DNA of 64,000 nt from Pseudomonas sp. Q11 (GCF_024494355.1 NZ_JAKNQY010000016.1:1-64000), one strand, 5' to 3'; shown: positions 43,544-52,350, counted from the stretch's first letter. Notes: generated by a model from the sequence alone, not told the origin. A program made the numbers and translations.

Positions 43544-43591
43544 GTATTCCAAGGCGTATTCCAAGCCCGTGACTGGTAAATTTTGGAATAC
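43544..43591. repeat. Triple GTATTCCAA repeat before the integrase fragment
   Basis: GTATTCCAAG occurs at 43544-43553 and 43556-43565 as direct repeats 12 bases apart, and inverted as TTGGAATAC at 43583-43591. Position between the ssrA 3' end and the integrase suggests arm-type integrase or excisionase binding sites. A wider inverted repeat TGCCTGAA/TTCAGGCA spans 43469-43528. Confidence 0.5.
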
Positions 43592-44176
43592 ACAAACAGC
43601 GTTGGAGTACCCCTGGGAGCCCGAGCCACAAGCCTTTCAGACCTGAAAATCAAAGCCGCCAAGCCCAAGGACAAGGACTACACATTGACCGACGGCGACG
43701 GCCTTCAGCTACGAGTCCGAACCAACGGTTCGAGGCTTTGGAATTTCAACTACATCCATCCCGTGACGAAGAAACGGATCAACATGGGACTGGGGACGTT
43801 CCCGGAACTCTGCCTGGCTCATGCGCGAAAACGCACGGTTGAAGCCAGGGAGCTGGTTGCCCAAGGACTGGACCCGAAAGAGCAACGCGATGCAGATCGC
43901 CAAGCGAAAAAAGCTGCGACAGAGCACACCTTTCAAAACGTGGCGACGATATGGTTTGAACTGAAGAAAGATTCAGTGACAACCGCCTACGCTGAAGATA
44001 TTTGGCGATCGCTCACGCTTCACGTCTTCCCCGATTTGCACGCGACTCCAATTTCTGAAATCAGCGCTCCTCAGGTCATCAAATTGCTTAAGTTGATGAC
44101 ATTGGGGCGCAGGGTAGTCTGGCAGGGCCGGGCAGCAAGCCCGTCCCTGATGGGTATCAACTACAAAGTGACTTGA
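43583..44176 (+). pseudogene. Truncated P4-type tyrosine integrase
   Basis: 197 codons remain of a protein that is usually about 400. Residues about 18-105 are the DUF4102 arm-binding domain (LSDLKIKAAKPKDKDYTLTD, then LGTFPELCLAHAR), followed by most of the core-binding domain (FPDLHATPISEISAPQVIKLL). The catalytic R-H-R-Y domain is missing, replaced after about 44095 by unrelated sequence (TLGRRVVWQGRAAS). Relatives such as the CP4-57 integrase use ssrA as attachment site. The start is uncertain; a TTG at 43583 opens the frame. It can no longer catalyse recombination. Confidence 0.85.
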
Positions 44177-45096
44177 GCACGGGAGTCATGACGGGCCAAG
44201 CGTCGTAGCAAATTATCAACTTCCTTACGGGCGATCTCTGACATTGGGCTGGCCGGGCGCCTTTGGGCGGCGCTGGTAAGGATGCCGCGTTTCATCATGA
44301 CGTACTTACGCACAGCCAACCCAGCTCCCGGTTGCTGTTCATAGCGCAGCAAAGGCAGGTGGGCGTCGAACAGATTATGAGCCTCATCGCTCTTACCTTC
44401 GCTGGTCAGCCGCACTACATCACAGAGCATGTCCGGGAACGCATAGCCAGTGTTTGCACCGTCGGCCCCACGTTCCAGTTCATATTCGAGGAACAGTCCG
44501 TTGTTGCCACACATGATAGAAATATGGCGCATCAAGCCTTCGTTTTCGAAGCGGCGCAGCGTCGTGATTTTTTCGAGCCCTGGCCAATCTTCGTGCTTAA
44601 GCATGACGCACGAAGGTAACTCAGTAACGATGCGCCTTATCACCGAGGGCGACATTTGCACCGAGAACGTCAGTGGATAGTCCTGGAGTACGAATGGAAC
44701 ATCGGCCCCAATCGCCTCTACGGCCTGGGTGTAATAGCCCACGATCTGGTCGTCTGTTCGCAATGTGTTTGGTGGCGCGATCATCACGCCAGCGGCGCCG
44801 CGATCCATTACCTCCCGCGTCAGTGACCGCATGGAAGCAAATCCGGGAGCTGATACGCCCACGATGACTGGCATAGAACCCGCGCGCGCGATTACTCGAC
44901 TGGCGATATCCAGCGACTCAGTGAAGTCCAGTTTAGGTGCTTCACCTAACTGGCCGAGTACCGTCAGACCGGTGCAGCCAATCTCATTGTAGAAGTCGAT
45001 CATTCGATCAATTGAAAGATGGTCAATGCTGCCATCATCCAGAAAAGGGGTTGGAGCAATCGGGTAAACACCATGTGCATCTGCGCTGAACGTCAT
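44161..45096 (-). CDS. DHDPS-family aldolase/dehydratase (first copy)
   Basis: 311 residues, a TIM-barrel class I aldolase of the DapA/NanA/KDG-aldolase superfamily. The expected Tyr (VLQDYPLTFS near residue 140) and Schiff-base Lys (VMLKHEDWPG near 168) are present; GQLGEAPKL replaces the usual GTTGE. Acts on 2-oxo acids; the substrate is unknown. Its neighbours (RraA-like aldolase, SDR-like protein) point to breakdown of a sugar acid or branched oxo-acid. Last gene of a three-gene minus-strand unit, ending inside the integrase remnant. Confidence 0.88.
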   Translation of the reverse strand: MTFSADAHGVYPIAPTPFLDDGSIDHLSIDRMIDFYNEIGCTGLTVLGQLGEAPKLDFTESLDIASRVIARAGSMPVIVGVSAPGFASMRSLTREVMDRGAAGVMIAPPNTLRTDDQIVGYYTQAVEAIGADVPFVLQDYPLTFSVQMSPSVIRRIVTELPSCVMLKHEDWPGLEKITTLRRFENEGLMRHISIMCGNNGLFLEYELERGADGANTGYAFPDMLCDVVRLTSEGKSDEAHNLFDAHLPLLRYEQQPGAGLAVRKYVMMKRGILTSAAQRRPASPMSEIARKEVDNLLRRLARHDSRAQVTL

Positions 45097-45126
45097 GGAG
45101 TGATCCTCTGCCTGCCGGCACGTTAA

Positions 45127-45831
45127 TTAGAATTTTTCGTTTAACCAGGACTGGTAGCGCTGGGTGGTGTTTTCGTCGGGAGGGTAAAGGCCAGGTAACG
45201 ATGCCCCGGCTTTAACTTGAGTGATGACCCACCCTTCAAATCGTTCCATTTCTTCTGCAAGGTCGATGACCGAACACATCAGATTTCTGGGGATGACCAC
45301 AGCGCCGTCTGTGTCGCATACGAGAATGTCTTCAGGGCAAAGCGTCACCCCGCCGCATCGGACTATCTCTTGAACACCAACCAACACCAACCCGTCGGTG
45401 GGTAGTGGTGCCGCAACCGCTGTTGACCAGACCGGGAGTCCACAGGCCTTGATGCTATCTGCATCGCGAACGGCGCCATCAGTGACCAGGGCTTGAACCC
45501 CCCGATACTGCATGCGCAGGCTTAGCACATCCCCCATCACCCCGACATCAACAACGTTACCCGTATCGGCAACGGCTATGCAGCCTTGCGGCATTTGCTC
45601 AATAGCTGTTCGCGTGTTTACGGGCAGGGACAAGCCTGCGCGAGCTGGCGCGAAACGTAGGGTAAAGGCCGTGCCTGCTACCCGTTGGCGAGCTTGGCCT
45701 GAAAGAGGTAATGCCTTCCGTACCCATACGTTGGTGACTCCCATTTTCGACAATACCGAGGAGAGCGTTGCAGTAGGTAGTGCAACCAACTGGGCATGCT
45801 GCTGGGAAGTAATGCCGAGGCTCTGGTTCAT
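45127..45831 (-). CDS. RraA-like / HMG aldolase family protein
   Basis: 234 residues with the RraA/4-hydroxy-4-methyl-2-oxoglutarate aldolase signature: GDVLSLRMQYRG near residue 100, then VTDGAVRDAD, giving the metal-binding Asp and catalytic Arg. The family either inhibits RNase E (short RraA) or cleaves or decarboxylates 4-hydroxy-2-oxo acids; the catabolic context favours the enzyme. Sits between the SDR-like gene and the first DHDPS-family gene. Confidence 0.87.
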   Translation of the reverse strand: MNQSLGITSQQHAQLVALPTATLSSVLSKMGVTNVWVRKALPLSGQARQRVAGTAFTLRFAPARAGLSLPVNTRTAIEQMPQGCIAVADTGNVVDVGVMGDVLSLRMQYRGVQALVTDGAVRDADSIKACGLPVWSTAVAAPLPTDGLVLVGVQEIVRCGGVTLCPEDILVCDTDGAVVIPRNLMCSVIDLAEEMERFEGWVITQVKAGASLPGLYPPDENTTQRYQSWLNEKF

Positions 45832-45844
45832 GGCCGGTTACCCA

Positions 45845-46630
45845 TTAAATGCTGGTAATGAGGCCGCCATCGATGCGGATGGTGGAACCAGTGATGTAGC
45901 TGGCTTTCGTGCTGGCGAGGAAAGCCACGACGTCACCATATTCCTCCGGATCGCCATAGCGGCCCACAGCAATAGCAGCGGTACTTTCTTTGCTGACTTC
46001 TTCGACTGAACGACCCTCTCGTTTTGCTTTGGCTTCGTCCAAGAAGGTGATACGCCCAGTGGCGATACGGCCAGGCAGCACAATGTTTACTGTGATGCCG
46101 TCGTTGCCTACTTCGCGGGCGAGGGTCTTGGACCACCCCACCAATGACAAACGAAGAGCGTTGGAAATCCCAAGATTAGGGATAGGAGACACCACCCCAG
46201 AAGAGGTGCTGGTGATAATTCGTCCCCATTTGCGCTCACGCATTCCAGGCAGGACACGGTCTGTAATCTTGATGACAGAGAGCACCATACTTTCGAAGTG
46301 TTTGCTCCACAGGCTCGAGTCTTGGCTATGAGCGGTCGTCGGTGGCGGACCGCCAGTATTGTTGACCAATATATCGACTTGACCGTATTTCGCTTCGACC
46401 TCGCTGACTTTCGAGTCAATGGTGTCAAGTTGTGCAAGATCCCATTCCAGCGCTGAGGCTTTCAGGCCTGCTTCTACTAGCTTGGTGACGGTCGACTGAG
46501 CCGCATCCAGACTGATGTCGGCGACCACGACATTCGCTCCTTCATTTGCGAGTGACCAAGCAATAGCGCCACCAAGACCACCACCACCACCGAGTACCAG
46601 AGCTGTTTTTTGTTTTAGTTCGAGATCCAT
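45845..46630 (-). CDS. SDR-fold oxidoreductase-like protein lacking catalytic Tyr and Lys
   Basis: 261 residues with the short-chain dehydrogenase fold: cofactor loop VLGGGGGLGGAIA near residue 12, NNTGG near 89 (for NNAG) and a C-terminal GSTIRIDGG. The catalytic Ser region is present (STSSG), but where YxxxK should follow the sequence reads PNLGISNALRLSL, so Tyr becomes Ile and Lys becomes Leu. It belongs to an SDR-like subgroup without the normal tetrad, usually annotated as beta-ketoacyl-ACP reductase-like. It is not a frameshift, as fold and length are intact. First gene of the unit, start ATG after GGGAGATAACA. Confidence 0.85.
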   Translation of the reverse strand: MDLELKQKTALVLGGGGGLGGAIAWSLANEGANVVVADISLDAAQSTVTKLVEAGLKASALEWDLAQLDTIDSKVSEVEAKYGQVDILVNNTGGPPPTTAHSQDSSLWSKHFESMVLSVIKITDRVLPGMRERKWGRIITSTSSGVVSPIPNLGISNALRLSLVGWSKTLAREVGNDGITVNIVLPGRIATGRITFLDEAKAKREGRSVEEVSKESTAAIAVGRYGDPEEYGDVVAFLASTKASYITGSTIRIDGGLITSI

Positions 46631-46672
46631 TGTTATCTCCCTTCTTTGCGCCCCGAAATGAGGGCTGCATGA

Positions 46673-46724
46673 ATGTTAGGTATGAAGTTGTGAGGGACAA
46701 ACGTCTAAAACTCATCAACTTCAT
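46673..46724 (-). promoter_or_regulatory. Promoter with inverted-repeat operator before the SDR-like gene
   Basis: On the minus strand TTGTCC (46700-46695) and TAACAT (46678-46673) are spaced 16 bases. A long inverted repeat, ATGAAGTTG-TGAG (46682-46694) against CTCA-T-CAACTTCAT (46711-46724), spans the -35. One arm lies between the two promoter elements. The rest of 46631-46923 has no gene. Confidence 0.5.
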
Positions 46725-46923
46725 GTGTTTTATGAACGAATTCTGTAGGGGCTTAACTATCTAATCGCATCTTTCAGGACTATTTGCGGATCGTGCAACC
46801 TCGATGCACGCGATGTTGGTATGACGGTTTGTGGCTTGGTCGAATGTCTTCATGCGGTTTATACATGGCGGCGGCATAGGTTCAGGAACCAAGCGTCGAG
46901 CGTGCGGCACACAGACTCGGCCA

Positions 46924-48471
46924 TCAACTCATGATGCCAATCTGCCACGGCACGAATTCGTTGTCGCCGAGCCCAAGCAGTTCGCTCTTCGACGCCTCAC
47001 CGGATGCAGTCTTCAGCATCAGTTCGAAAATGCGTTGCCCCATTTGCTGCAGCGAGCAGGTGCCGTCGAGGATTTCACCGCAGTTGATGTCCATGTCTTC
47101 TTCCAGACGGCGATACATCGGCGTGTTGGTTGCGAGCTTGATGCAGGGCACCGGCTTGGCGCCAAACATCGAACCGCGGCCGGTGGTGAAAGCGATTAGG
47201 TTGGCACCACCTGCGATCTGACCGGTTGCCGATACCGGGTCATAGCCCGGTGTGTCCATGAACACAAAACCCTTGGTCTTGACCGGTTCGGCGTATCTGT
47301 AGACATTCATCAACGGCCCGGTGCCGCCCTTCATCGACGAGCCGAGCGACTTTTCAAAGATGTTGGCCAGTCCGCCCATCTGGTTGCCTGGGCTGACGTT
47401 GCCGTTGATCTGAACGTCGCGGTTGCCCGAGTACTCGTCCTTCCACCAACGAATGCGCTCAACCAGCTTCTCGCCGACTTCGCTGCTGACTGCACGTCGC
47501 GTCAGCGTATGCTCGACACCGTAAATTTCCGGTGTTTCCGAGAGGATTGCGGTGCCGCCATGGCGCACCAGGATATCCACTGCGGCGCCGAGCGCCGGGT
47601 TGGCGGTGATCGACGAGAAGCCGTCCGAGCCGCCGCATTGCAGGCCGACGACGAGGTGGCTGGCGGACACAGTGGTGCGAGTGACCTGGTTGGCGATCGG
47701 CAGCAGTTCCTGGATCGCCGCGACTCCGGCTTCAATCGTCTTGCGCGTACCGCCGGTGTCTTGCATGACGAAGGTTCGCAGCAGCGGCCCAGATGCCAGT
47801 TTCTGTTCTTCCTGCAAACCACTGAGCTGATTGCGTTCGCAACCGAGGGAGACCACCAGCGCGGCAGCCAGATTGGGGTGGCGTGCATAGCCTGCCATCG
47901 TGCGGCGCAGCAGCGACATCGGTTCACCGGTCATTTCCATTCCGCAACCGAGCGAGTGATTGAAGGCAACCACGCCATCGACGTTGGGATAATCGGCGAG
48001 TCGTTCCGCGGTGAACCATTCGGCGATCTTGCGTACGACGGTGGCAGAGCAATTGACGGTGGACAGGATGCCAACATAGTTGCGCGTGGCGACGCGACCG
48101 TCCGCCCGGACAATGCCCTGAAAAGTCGCCTGCTGCGACTCATCTACCGGCACCACCGGCTGGTACTCGCTGGCGTGCGCGTAGTCGCGGTCGAATTCGC
48201 GAAAGTCCATGTTGTGGTTGTGGACCATGGTGCCCGGCTCGATGTCGCTGCCAGCGAAACCGATCACGACGTTGTACTTGCGGATCGGATCGCCTTGGCG
48301 AATCAGTGTGGTGGCGATCTTGTAGCCGGCCGGTACCTGGCTGCGACTGACGATGCCCTCGCCTTCGATGGCGGCGCCAATGCCAACCTCGACGCGGGCG
48401 ACAACGATGTTGTCGTTGGAATGCAGCCGGATGATCGGGCCGGTCATGCGCTTTTCGGAAATTTCAATCAT
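46924..48471 (-). CDS. UxaA/GarD-family sugar-acid dehydratase
   Basis: 515 residues joining an N-terminal SAF domain (about 8-100) and the large C-terminal domain of altronate/galactarate dehydratases. Visible signatures: FNHSLGCGMEM near 170, SLGCERNQLSGLQEEQ near 205, LQCGGSDGFSSITANPALG near 275 and NTPMYRRLEEDMDINCGEI near 455. The family removes water from sugar acids to give 2-keto-3-deoxy acids, using iron. Start at 48471 has AGGA upstream; ATG at 48447 is possible. Co-directional with the 2-hydroxyacid dehydrogenase. Confidence 0.9.
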   Translation of the reverse strand: MIEISEKRMTGPIIRLHSNDNIVVARVEVGIGAAIEGEGIVSRSQVPAGYKIATTLIRQGDPIRKYNVVIGFAGSDIEPGTMVHNHNMDFREFDRDYAHASEYQPVVPVDESQQATFQGIVRADGRVATRNYVGILSTVNCSATVVRKIAEWFTAERLADYPNVDGVVAFNHSLGCGMEMTGEPMSLLRRTMAGYARHPNLAAALVVSLGCERNQLSGLQEEQKLASGPLLRTFVMQDTGGTRKTIEAGVAAIQELLPIANQVTRTTVSASHLVVGLQCGGSDGFSSITANPALGAAVDILVRHGGTAILSETPEIYGVEHTLTRRAVSSEVGEKLVERIRWWKDEYSGNRDVQINGNVSPGNQMGGLANIFEKSLGSSMKGGTGPLMNVYRYAEPVKTKGFVFMDTPGYDPVSATGQIAGGANLIAFTTGRGSMFGAKPVPCIKLATNTPMYRRLEEDMDINCGEILDGTCSLQQMGQRIFELMLKTASGEASKSELLGLGDNEFVPWQIGIMS

Positions 48472-48523
48472 TGTGCAAGCGTCCTGGATGTATGGATCAA
48501 GGGTGACTAGGCTCCGCCAACGG

Positions 48524-49459
48524 TCAGGTGCGCGGCGCGGCCATGACAGGCGTTAGCGCGGTGCCGTTGGCGAAGAAACTATGCAGGTTGTCGAGCGTCA
48601 GGCGCGCCATCGCCATCCGCGTCTCGTTGGTCGCACTGCCGACGTGCGGCGTCAGTACGACGTTGTCGAGGTCGAAGAAGCGCGTATCGATGTCGGGCTC
48701 ATTGTCGAAAACATCGAGCGCCGCGCCGGCGATCGTGCGACGCGACAGCGCCTCGAGCAATCCAGACTCATCGACCACCGAGCCGCGCGCGATGTTGATC
48801 AGGTAACCGTTCGGCCCCAGCTCGGCTAGGACCGCCGCGTCGATCATGCCCGTTGTCGCAGCGCCACCGGGTGATGTAAGGATCAACACATCCGATGTGC
48901 GCGCCAGTGCCTGCAGGTCCGACTCGAATCGCCACTGCAACTGCTGGTCGCTGCGCCCGAAATACGCAAGCGTGACGCCGAACGGTTCAAGCCGGTGTGC
49001 GATTTCCTTGCCGATACGGCCCAAACCGACGATACCGACGTGCTTGCCAGCGAGGTTGCTCGCCAGCGGAAAAGCGCCGCGCAACCACTCGCCGGAGCGC
49101 ACGAAGCTATCGGCCGCTGGCAAAGCCCGCAGCAGCGCGAGCAGCATGCCGATGCACAATTCGGCTACCGCGCTGTTCAGCACCTCTGGCGTATTGGTGA
49201 CGATCACCTCGCGTTCTGCCGCTGCGTCCAGTGCGATCAGGTCATAACCGACGCCACAGGTGGCGATGATCCCGAGGTTCGGCAGGCGGGCGATCACTTC
49301 ATAGGGCACCGCGAAGTTGCTGCGCGTGATGATGCCGCGCACTGAGTTTCTGAGCGCGTCGTCTTGCTCCAACTGCGCCAGGGTGTGACAGCGGAATTCG
49401 CTATCGATGAGGTTCTGGGCACGCGTAGGGAACGTGCCGATCTGCAGCAGGTCGCGCAT
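48524..49459 (-). CDS. D-2-hydroxyacid dehydrogenase (NAD(P)-dependent)
   Basis: 311 residues, glyoxylate/hydroxypyruvate reductase type. Rossmann loop GIVGLGRIGKEI near residue 143, Arg in NIARGSVVDE near 228, Glu in DVFDNEPDI near 255 and catalytic His in LTPHVGSATNETR near 277. It may reduce 2-oxo acids released in the pathway or oxidise a 2-hydroxy acid substrate. A decayed homologue lies at 61172. About 70 bases downstream of the first GntR gene. Confidence 0.92.
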   Translation of the reverse strand: MRDLLQIGTFPTRAQNLIDSEFRCHTLAQLEQDDALRNSVRGIITRSNFAVPYEVIARLPNLGIIATCGVGYDLIALDAAAEREVIVTNTPEVLNSAVAELCIGMLLALLRALPAADSFVRSGEWLRGAFPLASNLAGKHVGIVGLGRIGKEIAHRLEPFGVTLAYFGRSDQQLQWRFESDLQALARTSDVLILTSPGGAATTGMIDAAVLAELGPNGYLINIARGSVVDESGLLEALSRRTIAGAALDVFDNEPDIDTRFFDLDNVVLTPHVGSATNETRMAMARLTLDNLHSFFANGTALTPVMAAPRT

Positions 49460-49529
49460 GATGGTGTCCTAGAAGGGTCAGGGCTTGCGCCGACAGTCAG
49501 GCTCGTGGCAATTGGAGAGCGGAGCCCGC

Positions 49530-50282
49530 CTATTCCAACTTTCCGGCTCGGCGGCGGTACTGTTCGATGTAGGCGTCGCGCGACGGGATCAGATGGTCGC
49601 GGCAGAGCGCCACCAGACGTTCCCGGTCGCCGTCGCGCAAGGCGTCAACCATCCCCCGGTGATCCTGCCGCGCCTTTTCGAGAAAGTGCGGGAAGATCAT
49701 CGACAACGAACGGATCGTGTGGGCACGCTGCGCGGCGAGCCCGATCATTTCGGTGAGCACCGGGTTGTCGGACAGCGCGAACACCGCCTTGTGAAAGGCA
49801 ATGTTGGCGCGAAACGCTGCGCGCAGGTTCGATGAGGTTACAGCCTCATCATGCCTCCGCTGGATGGCGTCGAGTTCCTCCAGCTTTTCCAGGGCGATCG
49901 GCAGCGGGATCTGAAGCGCACAGTTGGTTTCAAGAATATCCCTCACGCTATACAGGTCGATCACCTCCTTGGCCGTGTAGGACTTGACCAGTGCGCCGAC
50001 ATTCTTCTTGCGCTCGATCAGGCCCATCTGCTCCAGCTCCTGCAGAACCTGACGCACTACGTGCCGTTTCAGGTTGAAGCGGGCCCGAAGGTCGTCTTCG
50101 ACCAGCCGCTCGCGCGGATGCAGATAGCCGAAAACGATATCCTCTTCGAGTGCCTCGACCACCTGGCGTACCGACGGCTCGATGTCGCGCTCGCGCATCG
50201 GTTGCACTGCGTCGCTAAGGGCAGTCTCGGCCAGGGCGATTTCACTGGGCTCGCTCAAAGAATGCATCTCTGCTGCGTTCAT
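49530..50282 (-). CDS. GntR-family regulator with FCD domain (first paralogue)
   Basis: 250 residues. Winged helix (about 30-95, LVEDDLRARFNLKRHVVRQVLQELEQMGLI) and an all-helical FCD ligand domain with the usual Asp/His metal residues (FRANIAFHKAVF). Strikingly similar to the regulator at 60382 (shared EDIV-GYLHPRERL and KRHVVRQVL). Between tctA, 13 bases away, and the dehydrogenase, so it is within the transport operon and probably controls it. Confidence 0.92.
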   Translation of the reverse strand: MNAAEMHSLSEPSEIALAETALSDAVQPMRERDIEPSVRQVVEALEEDIVFGYLHPRERLVEDDLRARFNLKRHVVRQVLQELEQMGLIERKKNVGALVKSYTAKEVIDLYSVRDILETNCALQIPLPIALEKLEELDAIQRRHDEAVTSSNLRAAFRANIAFHKAVFALSDNPVLTEMIGLAAQRAHTIRSLSMIFPHFLEKARQDHRGMVDALRDGDRERLVALCRDHLIPSRDAYIEQYRRRAGKLE

Positions 50283-50295
50283 GGTTCTTGCCTCG

Positions 50296-51798
50296 TTAGC
50301 AGACGGCCTGCTTGCGCACGAACATGCGGAAGAACGGCGTGGCTTGCAGGATCGACAGCAAAGCGATCAGCAGCAGCACTGCCGCAATGGGGCTTTTCAG
50401 AAACACATCCCAGCTGCCATAGCCGATCAGCAGGGACTGCGCGAGACTCGAATCGAGCAATGCGCCGAGAACGAGGCCGATCACCAACGGTGCCGTCGGG
50501 ATTTTGGCACGGTCGAAGACGTAGCCGAGCGCACCGAAACCAAGCATCAACCAAACGTCGAACATGTTGTTGTTGATGGCAAGCGCGCCGATGATGCTGA
50601 GAACCACGATGGCCAGGGCCACCACCATCTTAGGCACGAGGGTGACGTAGATGCACAGACGAGTCATGCCCAGACCGATGATAAACAGCGGGATGTTGGC
50701 CAGGATCACCGCCCAGATCAGCGTGTAGGTAATCGCGCCGTGTTCGGTGAGCAAGGTCGGCCCCGGCAGGATGCCGTGCACCATCAGGCCACCTAGCAAC
50801 ACCGCAGTGGTGGAGCTGCCGGGTATGCCAAGCGCAATAGTCGGGATCAATGCGCCACCGACCACCGCGTTGTTGGCCGCTTCCGGCGCCGCGATGCCGG
50901 CCGGCTCGCCCTTGCCGAAACCCGATTTATCCTTCGCGAAGCGCTTGGCTTCGTTATAGGCAAACCAGCTCGCGGTATCGCCACCGGTACCGGGGATGAC
51001 GCCGGTGACGATGCCGATTGCTGAAGAACGAATGATGTTGGGCAGCAGCTTGAGAAACTCGCTCATGTGCGGCAATACCCGGTCGCGAATCTGATTCGCC
51101 ACCTGCTGCACGCCACGCGACTGTTCGGCGAGGGCAATCGCCTGCGGGATGGAAAACAGGCCGATCAATGCCACCGTGAAGGGTATGCCCGAATACAGGT
51201 TGATGTTGTCGAAGGTGAAGCGTGCGGTTCCGCTGGTGGAGTCCATGCCGACCGTCGACAGCAGCAGTCCGATGGCGCCGGATAACAGCCCCTTGATCGA
51301 TGAGCCCTTGGACAGGGTCCCGATCATGGTTATGCCGAGCACAGCAATCGCGAACAGTTCGACCGGCCCAAACAGCAGTACCAGCCGGCCGAGGAATGGT
51401 GCAGCAGTCAGCAACGCGATGCCGCTGAATACTCCGCCGACCAGCGACGCTGTGAGAGAGATGCCGAGCGCACGCCCGGCTTCGCCGCGGGCACCCATGG
51501 GAAAACCATCCATCACGGTGGCGGCCGCCGCCGGCGTCCCCGGTGTGCGCAGAATGATGGCGGCGATCGAACCGCCGTACATGGCCGCCAGATACAACGC
51601 TGCCATCATGCACAGCCCGGTCTCGGGCGGTAGCTGGAAGGTCAGCGGCAGCAGCAGCGCGAGTGCCATGGTTGCAGACAGGCCCGGCAGCGCGCCCACC
51701 ACCAGCCCGAGTGTCGTGCCGAGCACGATGAACAGGATGTTGTAGGGGCTGATCGCGTTTAGCAGTCCGGTAACAATAAAGGAACTTTCCATAATCAA
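50296..51798 (-). CDS. tctA: Tripartite tricarboxylate transporter permease TctA
   Basis: 500 residues, about eleven to twelve membrane helices. Shows the duplicated TctA motifs: ALPGLSATMALALLLPLTF near residue 38 and VIPGTGGDTASWFAYNEAKR near 265. Large membrane subunit of a TTT importer that works with the binding protein TctC and small subunit TctB. Substrates in the family are carboxylates such as citrate, tartrate or sugar acids; here probably the acid degraded by the cluster. Confidence 0.94.
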   Translation of the reverse strand: MIMESSFIVTGLLNAISPYNILFIVLGTTLGLVVGALPGLSATMALALLLPLTFQLPPETGLCMMAALYLAAMYGGSIAAIILRTPGTPAAAATVMDGFPMGARGEAGRALGISLTASLVGGVFSGIALLTAAPFLGRLVLLFGPVELFAIAVLGITMIGTLSKGSSIKGLLSGAIGLLLSTVGMDSTSGTARFTFDNINLYSGIPFTVALIGLFSIPQAIALAEQSRGVQQVANQIRDRVLPHMSEFLKLLPNIIRSSAIGIVTGVIPGTGGDTASWFAYNEAKRFAKDKSGFGKGEPAGIAAPEAANNAVVGGALIPTIALGIPGSSTTAVLLGGLMVHGILPGPTLLTEHGAITYTLIWAVILANIPLFIIGLGMTRLCIYVTLVPKMVVALAIVVLSIIGALAINNNMFDVWLMLGFGALGYVFDRAKIPTAPLVIGLVLGALLDSSLAQSLLIGYGSWDVFLKSPIAAVLLLIALLSILQATPFFRMFVRKQAVC

Positions 51799-51811
51799 TC
51801 GTCCTCGCCCG

Positions 51812-52276
51812 TCACTTCAGGAATGGCAGAATTGGCACCGGAAGATTCAGTGCCCAGATAAAGACGAGCCACACCAAAGCGGTGGCGATCACGCCGATCA
51901 TGACCGCCTTCAATAGGGATACGGTGCGACTGACTAACAGCGTGCCGGTAATGAACAACGGGGTCATGACCAGGTAGCCGACAATCGAGATCAGCGCGAC
52001 ATAGGTAACGATCGCAGCACCGAACAAACTCAGTACGAACCAGTTGATCGCTGGCAGGACGTCGACGTCGATCTGCGTATCGCCCTTGGCTTCGGCACGT
52101 CGCGCACTGCGGCGCTTGAGGACTTCTTCAATGATCATCATCACGGCCAGGACGACAACTAGCCAAATCAGCAGTACCGGCAGGCGTTGCGCGACAGCAG
52201 GAAAGATGTCGGTTTGCGCACGGAATACCAGTGCAAAAAGAATCGCTGCAATACCGAGAATAATGGTGCTATTCAC
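51812..52276 (-). CDS. tctB: Tripartite tricarboxylate transporter small subunit TctB
   Basis: 154 residues with four predicted membrane helices (near 2-20, 35-55, 85-110, 120-145). The GTG at 52276 is seven bases after GGAGGAAATAAC and is better than the upstream in-frame starts, which would reach into the intergenic hairpin. Ends 13 bases before tctA. Confidence 0.88.
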   Translation of the reverse strand: MNSTIILGIAAILFALVFRAQTDIFPAVAQRLPVLLIWLVVVLAVMMIIEEVLKRRSARRAEAKGDTQIDVDVLPAINWFVLSLFGAAIVTYVALISIVGYLVMTPLFITGTLLVSRTVSLLKAVMIGVIATALVWLVFIWALNLPVPILPFLK

Positions 52277-52312
52277 GTTATTTCCTCCGGGAATCCATCT
52301 TGATGGAAGCAA

Positions 52313-52350
52313 CGCCCCCTGAGTAACCACCTTGGCGACTCAGGGAGGCG
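52313..52350 (-). other. Intercistronic hairpin between tctC and tctB
   Basis: CGCC-CCCTGAGT and ACTCAGGG-GGCG arms, with one mismatch, around a thirteen-base loop, beginning 18 bases after the tctC stop. Likely a partial terminator or mRNA stabiliser that makes the binding protein more abundant than the permease. Confidence 0.6.

Noticed and set aside
44161..46630. Lysine-pathway dapA for the first DHDPS-family gene
   Set aside because: The GTTGE motif is altered and the setting is catabolic; a biosynthetic role is unlikely.
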